From Eutreptiella sp. 'Long Island Sound 2002' (lineage: Eukaryota > Euglenozoa > Euglenophyceae > Eutreptiales > Eutreptiaceae): a DNA stretch of 64,000 nucleotides. Shown here in pieces: positions 56,950 to 64,000 of this stretch (position 1 is its first letter; each line of letters opens with the position of its first letter). Under the pieces are notes generated by a model that was not told where the DNA came from, did not search any database, and saw only the letters and a list, made by a program, of their open reading frames with translations. Where the stretch lies: positions 18,881,017 through 18,945,016 of the forward strand of contig OZ038379.1 of assembly GCA_964036045.1 (NCBI GenBank). The letters run 5' to 3'. Position numbers and translations under genes: made by a program.

Positions 56950-57317
56950 TTTGGGACTCGAGGCGGAGCATGCGACACCCAAGCGCCTCGCAACCCTAGT
57001 ACCAAGAACATGCAAGCATGCCTTGGGAACGGGATACGCCAGGAAGTCCGGTGAACCCCTAGGGTTCCGCCCAAAGGAGGGGACGTGCGCAAGCACGGGG
57101 ACACACCCTCCCGGTGAGACAAGCACGTCACGCTGGCGGCGATCAGCCCTCCCGATGTTGCCCGGGGCCGCTTTGTTGGGGGCCAACAGTCAGGTCTAGC
57201 GGGATGTAAGCCGCCTCCCCTCTTCACGCGCGGAGCCTCTTCCTGTTCGTCACAGGGGCGACGCCAGGGGGAACCATGGGGCGACTCTCCACGACCGAGT
57301 GCACCTACCTACCTACC
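56950..57317 (-). mobile_element. Z copy 2, SINE-like, opposite orientation
   Basis: Matches 18709-19075 in reverse complement along its full length, ending in the same tacctacctacc microsatellite at 57305-57317. No flanking duplication is seen here. Its right end coincides with the junction to the H LTR, so it may have been involved in the rearrangement. Confidence 0.85.
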
Positions 57318-59712
57318 TGAGTGCTTTCCAAGAAATGGGCAATCTCACGTACTTGGCGTCCAAGTACGTGTAGAAGTATGTTGAGTTGGCTTTTTCTCCC
57401 TCTTTGCTTGCCTCTACATCCGGGGCATATCACTTGTCTTCCCCAGATAGTACATATATGATCTCCAAATATATATTGGCAACATATTTTGCGTGCATGC
57501 TAAAATTCGGCTTTCCGAAAGGGGGTCGATTTTCGACCAAAGCACTTGCATGCGTGTTAAGGGACCAAGGTTACTCTAGAATATAGGCACACTTTGATTC
57601 TAGGCCACTAGGTTGGGTGTAGAAGGCGGGGGTAGGGTTGCATGCCATATTTGGTGTCGTATCACGTGCCCATTTGGCGGGTGCACCATTCAGAGACTAA
57701 CCAGCCAATGGACCCCATATCGCACGAAGCCCTTCATTGTACTCCCAACCAACACGTGCAAGCCTAACCTTCGTGAAGGGACGCTTGTGGAGCGCTCCCG
57801 AAGCGATGCGTTGCGAGCAAGGTGTGTTTTTTGCAATGTTCCATATTTGCATGTGCCCACTTCGGAGGCAGCGCGCGGGGCCTTCCAAAGCGCCCCAAGT
57901 GGAGCACATATGTGGAATCGAAGGTCATTGGTGTCGAGTCATTGTGTTTAGAAGGATTGGTCCATTACTCAATCCAAGCCTAAGATATTATAATATATTT
58001 GTGTAGTTTTCAGGGCACTTTTGCGTGTTTTTTTTGCCAACTTTGCTGTTTTTTGCCCGTCATGATGTCAAGTGGCGACCGTGTATCTCAACATTGCGCT
58101 CAATTGACATCATGACCCAAGTATGTTTTGGGGGTACATACTTCGGTGCCCAACATATCTTAGACCGAGCGAACAACTCCCCTTGGGGTTGGCATACCGT
58201 GGCCGCCATGTTGGCAATTTGGGACGATCCCAAATCATGGGCTCACTTGGTGACCCCGCCATTCCCAAAACTGGAGGGGTTTGGCGACGCCCAAAAGATA
58301 TGTTGGACGCATATGACTTGATACCAATCCTATGGCACACTCCGGTCAAGGTCGGGCATGTGCCTCATTTGCCCCACCCATGAGTGTGCGCATTTTTGGC
58401 CATTTTGAGCAATTTTCCACATTTTCTGCCCGCCGTGCACCATGTTCAGCCCCCTCGTGCACGCCGGACGCATGGACCAATGGACCATATATGACATGGG
58501 TGTTATGGATATTGGTCACCATGGTTCGCACAGCACGTGGGCAGAGCGGAGCAACCTTCGTTATGGTGCTAGCCCAAAGTGAGTGTGGACAATTTTGCCA
58601 TTTTGGCATTTGTGGACCCAATTGGGTTTGTCACCACGCCGAGTGGCATGGATATCTCTGAGAGCCAAGGGCATGGGAGTCTTTGTTGGACTCCCGGTGG
58701 ATCGCGTATGGAATGGGGGATCCGATCTCCAAGCCGGCGTGGAGATATACTATTCAGGATACCCCGGGTTTTGGCTCATTTTGAGCAGCCAAAATGACCC
58801 CCTTTTTGGACCCGTATTTCACCCCCCCGTGTGGTCAATTGGCGGCCCCATATCTCCATGCCCACAAGGATCCCAAACCCAATTTCAAGTTGTGCACTAA
58901 GATATAGGTCCTAGGTCCTGCCTCCTATCCTGTAAGCCATTAGCCTTGCCCTGGCCGGGCGAGCCACGCGTGGGAATGACGCCAATTTTGGTGATTTTGG
59001 CATCATGACCCCACTTGACGAACCCGTGGTGCCCTGATGCCGGGACCTCAGAGGGACCCAGGTTGGGTGAGGGCGTCACAGATTTCCTACTCGAGGGGCA
59101 TAGGGTCAGTTGCCTCGTCCCTACCTCTGGCGGGTCCGGATGAGGGGTCAATTTTGGAGTTTTCGGAGCTAATATCAGTTTGGGCTGAAACAGCCCATTT
59201 TCAGCTACCAACTCCTGGGGGATAACGGCGGGGACTTCTCTCCCGCTCAGAGGGGAGTTGGGACCTGCCGTTAAGGGAGCATAGGGAGCGACTGTCGGTT
59301 GGCCTTGAAGCCCCTTGGTTCCCAGGGACTCGCCTGTGGCTGGGCGGAACACCCTCCCTTATGGGCAGGGTTTCAGGGTCCGGACTGAGCAGGGCATGGG
59401 TTGTGTTTGAGCCCCCGCCCCTGCCAGCCACTGAGAGGGTCGGACCTGGGATTGGGATATGAGTTGGGACTGAGTGTCTATTGTCCTGTGATGCCCTTAT
59501 CCCAGTTCAGTCTTAACCCCATGTGTACATATCCTGATGTGTTGCTGTACATACTTTCGTTCCATTGTTTCAGAGTGGCAAGGATCCTGAAACGCTTTGC
59601 CACATGACACGAGCGTGATGATGCCCCTGTGAGCGCAGTGCTTTGCCTGCCTGGTTGCTTGTGCGTGTCCACCGCAGCGTCCCGTGGCCAGGCCCCCCAC
59701 GGGAACGCGTCA
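57318..59712 (+). repeat. H 3' LTR, distal part
   Basis: Corresponds to 12723-15118 of the 5' LTR and ends ...ggaacgcgtca. In the ~880 bp that overlap the proximal part, the two copies share variants against the 5' LTR (gtatgttgagttgg versus gcatcttgagttgg; aaccagcc versus aacccgcc), so both come from the same 3' LTR. Confidence 0.88.
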
Positions 59713-60143
59713 CTAACCCCAGGGGGTGGGAAGAGTGGCAGACCTATTGCCCAGGCGAACATCCAGCTAGAATTGCCGGAGTTCGACCCGAAAAATCTGC
59801 CCGAATGGGCGGAATATTTTGCTGAGTTTCTTTTGCTAACCGGCCAATCCAATGATGATGTGGCCACTAAATGCTCACTGCTGAAACGCTCATGCAAAAA
59901 GAAATTTTTGCAAAAACAGGTGAAACAGATTGTGAAACCTTGTTCAACATGGGCTGAGGTACTCCAAAGACTGGAGAAAACATTCCCAGTCTATGAGACT
60001 GACCTCAGTGTGCGCACACAGATAGAGGAGCTACCTATGCTCCCTGAGTTTCCTTCCGCTGCGCTGAATAGGTGTGCGACCTAGAGTATCTGTTTTCACG
60101 GATGAACAAGGGCTCCTACGGAGCCACTGAGCCCCACCTGTGG
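59713..60143 (+). pseudogene. R1 gag, capsid-like part resuming after H
   Basis: Begins at the codons for LTPGGGK, exactly where the gag at 11186-12115 left off, and continues with QANIQLELPEFDPKNLPEWA through EELPMLPEFPSA. A small deletion near 60066 shifts the frame and creates a stop. It ends at ...cccacctgtgg, where the G2 LTR begins; R gag continues ctcatgag at this point. Confidence 0.88.
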
Positions 60144-62509
60144 TGAAGCCGGTTCGGACCCCTGTGGCCATCTTTGGGTCACTTGGGGTGTCTATCTATG
60201 TGCCGGCAGGCCGCCATTGGCTGATATCATACTCTCCCATCCACCTGACCTAACCCGAGGTGATAGTGTGATAGGTTTGGTCATTGCGGCTATGAGCGGC
60301 TATGAGCGGCAATATTCAGTACCGAGGCGCCGCCAGCGGAGATTTATATAGCAGAATATCAGGAATCAACAGGGTTTTATTATCATAATGTTTCCGTAAT
60401 TTTTCAGCCTTTCGTTCTGATGGTCAATGTATCGGCAACTGTCAGTTGGCTCGCGATTTTGCATTAACCGATTGGTTAACTGTTATTTCCAGATATTTTG
60501 GCGGATATTCCGTTGAAGGGTCAGATCTCATCAGCAAAGGGTTCGTTGCTTCCGCAATTCTCTAAATAAGCACTCGAGATTTTAATCAGAATTTTTCGCG
60601 ATGTCGAAATCGGATTTTCGACTTCGACATCGCCGCACTTGATTTGGACTTCGTCGAGTGGTCATACGCTTTTCCCTATGCCCGAATCAGGTTTCCCTTA
60701 TACTTGCCACCCGTTTGACTTGGAGATATAAGGGAAACAAAAGCGGATCGTGGGACCACTTTGAAGGGTCATATCTACGCGCGAGTGTGAGGAAAGAGAA
60801 TAAGGAAGTTTGGGTTGCAAACGCCTTGGTCTCAACTTAATTTAGGAAGCATCAAACGCCTTTGGTGTGTACACATGCCCGATATTGCAAGGGATAATGG
60901 TCAAGAGGGCATAAAGTGATATATAACTCTTGGACCGTGCAACCGAACATTTTATTGTGACTTTCGAGTGTACCGCATGAGTGTTGGGGTTGCATAGCAA
61001 CTTCCTTGGGTTCCTACGTATTTTTAACGTGAAGTTATGTCAATGGAGGGACATGGCATATCATGGTGGGAGCCATAATTTGAGGGTATGTGTTGTATGC
61101 ATGGTATATGTTTGATATGCTCACGCCCATGTTATATATCTTCGTGTGGCCGAAGAGATGGGGAGCCATACGTGACAAGGGCTTTGCCCATGTCCCAATT
61201 GTGGAATTCAAAGCGCTAGACCAAGTCTACCGCGTATGTATTGCTCATGGTATGTTTGACAAAGAGATCCATGGGTGCACTCCCATTTTCATGGGGCATG
61301 TAGATATTAGTGGCGAAGGTATCTCCATGCGCCCGATTGGGGATCCAAGTGGCAGAATTGTTCGCGAATGGTTCCAATCATTTGTGTATTGAATCATGAG
61401 CGGATATCATGGGTGAGCATAGAGATATACTATCATGACAAATTTGTATTTGGTCATATTTTCATGTCTTTGACCTCAATTTTTGCTCATTTTTGCGTTT
61501 TGTGTAGTCACTTGGTCAGCAAACAGCAAGAAGCCTATGGCAAGTCGAACCATGGTATGTTGTTCATATGTTGGCATATGCTTTGGAGTTGAACACCACC
61601 ATATGCCGGATCGCGTACTCCATTTGGCTTGGCGCACGAAGGATCACAAGAATTGGTCTCAAGATCATGGGCTGACTTGGGCAGTGCGTGGCGCCCATAT
61701 CTGAAGGGGTTTCGAGGGTAACGTGGGGATGTACATGGGCATTGGCCTTTGGTCTCTATCCTCCATGAATACTAGACTTCGATTCCATGCATGCTTTGAG
61801 CCTTCGGATAAGTGGTAACTTCAATTTTGAGCATATATTTGATATATGGCCAATATGGTGTGAATTGGCAGTTTTTTGACATGTTATGAGTTCAAACTCA
61901 TAGGTCATTTCTCTAAGCCCATTCGACTCCAAGTCCAACCAAGGTTATGTCAGGGTAGGGCATGGTCCTGAGTGCCACTCTAGGCCATGACACACCACCT
62001 CCCTTATTGGGCTAGGATTTAGAGGCTTGGGAGTGAACACATTTTTGGGGTTTATGTAGTGACTTTTGATACATGGCATTTAACCATCTTATTGGACTGG
62101 GTTCAGGGCATCATGTTGGTGAGTCAAGGGAAGGTCTTGAGTCCAGGGAATGAGGGGTCTATGGCTGTGATTGTGTAAGTTTCCATCTTTCCCCAACTTT
62201 GCTTTATTTGTGTTCATATGCCAATTTCAGGGCTTTCTTCCTTGGTGCAATTCTTGTACATGCCCGCCATCGTGAGACAATGGATGTGCTGAACGAAAGC
62301 CCGCAGCCTGATTTGGATTGTTAATTGGGTTATTGCTGTACTTGTGGGATCTGGTTGCCATTCAGGGTTGAAGGAGGATTTTATTTTCTATTTTTTTGGA
62401 TTTGGACCCTGGAAATTGAGGAATGCAATGATTGATCCGGAGTAAATCAGCAGGGGTTACAGGCGGAAGGGGCACAGCGGGGGCCGGTCCTGGTAGGGAC
62501 CTTCTTTAT
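60144..62509 (+). repeat. 5' LTR of G2 (2,366 bp)
   Basis: Starts TGAAGCCGG and ends TTCTTTA as in G. It is clearly more diverged from both G LTRs than they are from each other, including a duplicated gctatgagcg near 60290-60310. No Z insertion is present. Confidence 0.9.
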
Positions 62510-62522
62510 GGTAGCAGAGGCT
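62510..62522 (+). other. G2 primer-binding site
   Basis: TGGTAGCAGAGGC directly follows the LTR, as in G. Confidence 0.8.
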
Positions 62523-62746
62523 TACCTGCTGCCCCTACCAACCGCCGACCCGGGGACTTGGGCCCTTATGAGCCCTGCCCAAGTACGCCCCGGGTGCGTA
62601 TTGTGGACTCAGTGGAGACCACGCCGGAGATTGGAGCCATAGAAGGACCAAGACGTTCAAGAGCATGGCGAACTCCGGAAGTTGAAGCCCGAAGAGAAGA
62701 ACGACACTCGGGAAGAGGAGGACGTGACTTGGAGGACCTGGTCTCC

Positions 62747-64000
62747 ATGTGTGAGCGTCGCTGCCGAAAGGCATGCAACCTCCGCTCCGCCGCGGAGGAC
62801 TCTGATGAGGCCTGCCATTCAGGCAGCAGTGGAGGACGGGCCCGGCGCTACCGGAAGCGCGGGTCACCCAAGTCCGCGGCAAGGCACGCCGGGGCTATGG
62901 ACACGGACCCCAGCCCGGTCAGGCTGTGGGAATCCGAGGGGCACTCCGAGGGCTATCGGACAGCCTACGAGCCACCTTCGGAGTCGGAGACGCCAGCGCC
63001 GATCGCCAGGGCGCATACGGCCCCCGAGCCCGCCCTGCAGCACGACGCCGAGGGCTTGGAGAGGCCAGCCAGGGCCCGGACGGCACCTGTGCCCCGGCAC
63101 ACGGGACCAGAGACGGACGCCATAGGCGATACGCCCATGGGCGATGAGTCTGAGGGGCCGGGAACCGCGGGATGTGCTGAATCCGGCGGAAAGCACGCTG
63201 CGTGCCACTGCGAGCACGTGTCCTTCCTCATAGGCAAGTACCCGAAGATGGGGATGGACGCCATCGTGCATCATCTGGACCGCCTGGACAACGCCAAGGA
63301 TGCCCTAGAGGAGGACGTCGCGGGGATCCTGGACGATCAGTCGGCCGCGGAGAACCACATGGAGGAGCTGCGAGCGGATCAGGCCCGGTACCGGGAGAAT
63401 CTTGAGCTGGCTCTGCAGAAGCAGCAGCAAGTGTTGGACAGCCTCCTCCACTTAGTGGAGGACATGTCGGGACGCCTGAGAAGGCTAGAGGAGCGACAGC
63501 CCCTCGCCTCGGGTCCGGAGCTCCCGGCAAAGCCGGCCGCGGTAGAGCTGGTGGAGCCGGTTAAGACCCTCAGGAGCGCCATGGAGAAACCCATGGGCGG
63601 CCCTGCAGAGGCACCCTACGCGCCTCCGCGTGTTGACCCGGGTGCGCTGCCGTTTGTTCCCCTGTTCAGCGAATCCACAATGCTCGGGGAACACACGGCA
63701 CCGGCTGGGTCCATGCGGGAAGGGCACGTGACCACGGACCCGAGGAGCCTGACGGTACAGATGTCCCATGCCGCCCAGGATGTACCGCTCACGACGAATA
63801 TGGCAGTCTATGCGGAAGAGAAGATCGAGATCCAGAACCAGACCATGCAGGGGCGAACCATGGGAAGCGCCGACGGACATGGTCGAGGTCATCCAGGCGG
63901 AAACCTGTGGGCGAAGGACCCCAATACGGGGATATGGACGGCCGATGGGGCAAATCCTTCCCGCATTCCAAACCCCATGGGTTCAGGCCCAACTGGACCG
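62747..64000 (+). CDS. G2 gag, partial
   Basis: Open to the window end and about 95 % similar to G gag at protein level by eye. The Met used at 28805 in G is Leu here, so the next Met (SMCERRC, 62747) is the earliest common start. The N-terminal Ser/Glu-rich region and coiled coil (DRLDNAKDALEEDVAGILDD) are included; the capsid and zinc knuckle lie beyond the window. No stop or frameshift is seen in this part. Confidence 0.82.
   Translation, partial: MCERRCRKACNLRSAAEDSDEACHSGSSGGRARRYRKRGSPKSAARHAGAMDTDPSPVRLWESEGHSEGYRTAYEPPSESETPAPIARAHTAPEPALQHDAEGLERPARARTAPVPRHTGPETDAIGDTPMGDESEGPGTAGCAESGGKHAACHCEHVSFLIGKYPKMGMDAIVHHLDRLDNAKDALEEDVAGILDDQSAAENHMEELRADQARYRENLELALQKQQQVLDSLLHLVEDMSGRLRRLEERQPLASGPELPAKPAAVELVEPVKTLRSAMEKPMGGPAEAPYAPPRVDPGALPFVPLFSESTMLGEHTAPAGSMREGHVTTDPRSLTVQMSHAAQDVPLTTNMAVYAEEKIEIQNQTMQGRTMGSADGHGRGHPGGNLWAKDPNTGIWTADGANPSRIPNPMGSGPTGP

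Larger units (their letters stand above)
12116..59712 (+). mobile_element. H: large Ty3/gypsy element (chromodomain type), interrupted by G, R and a T-poor block
   Basis: The 5' LTR is at 12116-15118, gag at 15355-17802 plus 31385-33299, pol at 33300-36804 plus 48035-49461, a polypurine tract at 50943-50957 and the 3' LTR at 50958-52494 plus 57318-59712. G sits at 17803-31380 and R at 36805-48029. Joining across each insert minus one target copy keeps the H frame open (PPGSG+SEEWRDEW; DPDDG+QKWPNG). I could not find a convincing flanking target duplication for H itself (cccct on the left, ctaac on the right). H looks the oldest of the nested set by LTR divergence, roughly 3 % by eye. Confidence 0.8.
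60144..64000 (+). mobile_element. G2: second G-family element, plus strand, truncated by window end
   Basis: 5' LTR, primer site and gag are in order and match G in reverse orientation. Inserted into R1 gag after cctgtgg. The rest of the element lies outside the window. Confidence 0.92.

Noticed and set aside
53063-56971. Minus-strand open frames of 1,302, 866 and 681 codons rich in Trp, Cys, Val and Gly
   Set aside because: Open because the strand has almost no T, hence no stops in any of six frames. They overlap one another, follow the minisatellite unit and show no domain.

Overview
This is eukaryotic, gene-poor DNA. It holds no recognisable single-copy host gene. About 53 kb (from ~8.7 kb to the window end) is a stack of Ty3/gypsy-type LTR retrotransposons inserted into one another. 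The first ~8 kb is tandem repeats and featureless sequence. Chromodomain-bearing gypsy elements, very long LTRs (0.7, 2.4 and 3.0 kb) and moderate GC suggest a plant-lineage genome; a streptophyte alga such as Chara is my guess, but nothing here proves the species.

Layout: 1-2580 low-information DNA; 2815-4350 a ~189-bp tandem array; 4350-5120 a 22-bp TG/CG minisatellite with two (GT)n tracts; 5.1-7.0 kb nothing but a tRNA-like relic. 7.0-10.39 kb is the minus-strand 3' half of an R-family element (call it M). At 10,391 a plus-strand R-family element (R1) begins, with LTR, PBS and half of gag. Its gag is cut at 12,115 by a large element H (12,116-59,712) and resumes at 59,713. H has 3.0-kb LTRs, a very long gag with coiled coils, and a decayed pol. 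H in turn is split by G (17,803-31,380, minus strand, complete, 2,355-bp LTRs) and by R (36,805-48,029, plus strand, complete, 712-bp LTRs). Removing G and R together with one target-site copy each re-joins the H reading frame exactly. G's 3' LTR carries a 367-bp SINE-like insert (Z) with 13-bp target duplications. H's 3' LTR is broken and partly duplicated around a 4.8-kb block (52.5-57.3 kb), most of which is almost devoid of T on the plus strand and contains a ~200-bp minisatellite. A second G-family element (G2) enters R1's gag at 60,144 and runs off the window.

The three families (R, H, G) share gag - protease - an unusual Dam-methyltransferase-like segment - reverse transcriptase - RNase H - integrase - chromodomain. 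By-eye LTR mismatch (H roughly 3 %, R about 2 %, G about 1.3 %) agrees with the nesting order. Every element carries stops, frameshifts or rearrangements, so none looks autonomous as written. The most unusual points are the Dam-like segment between protease and RT in all three families, recurrent in-frame UAG codons at gag/pol borders, an in-place ~200-bp inversion of the RT active site in H, and the T-depleted block that is open in all six frames.
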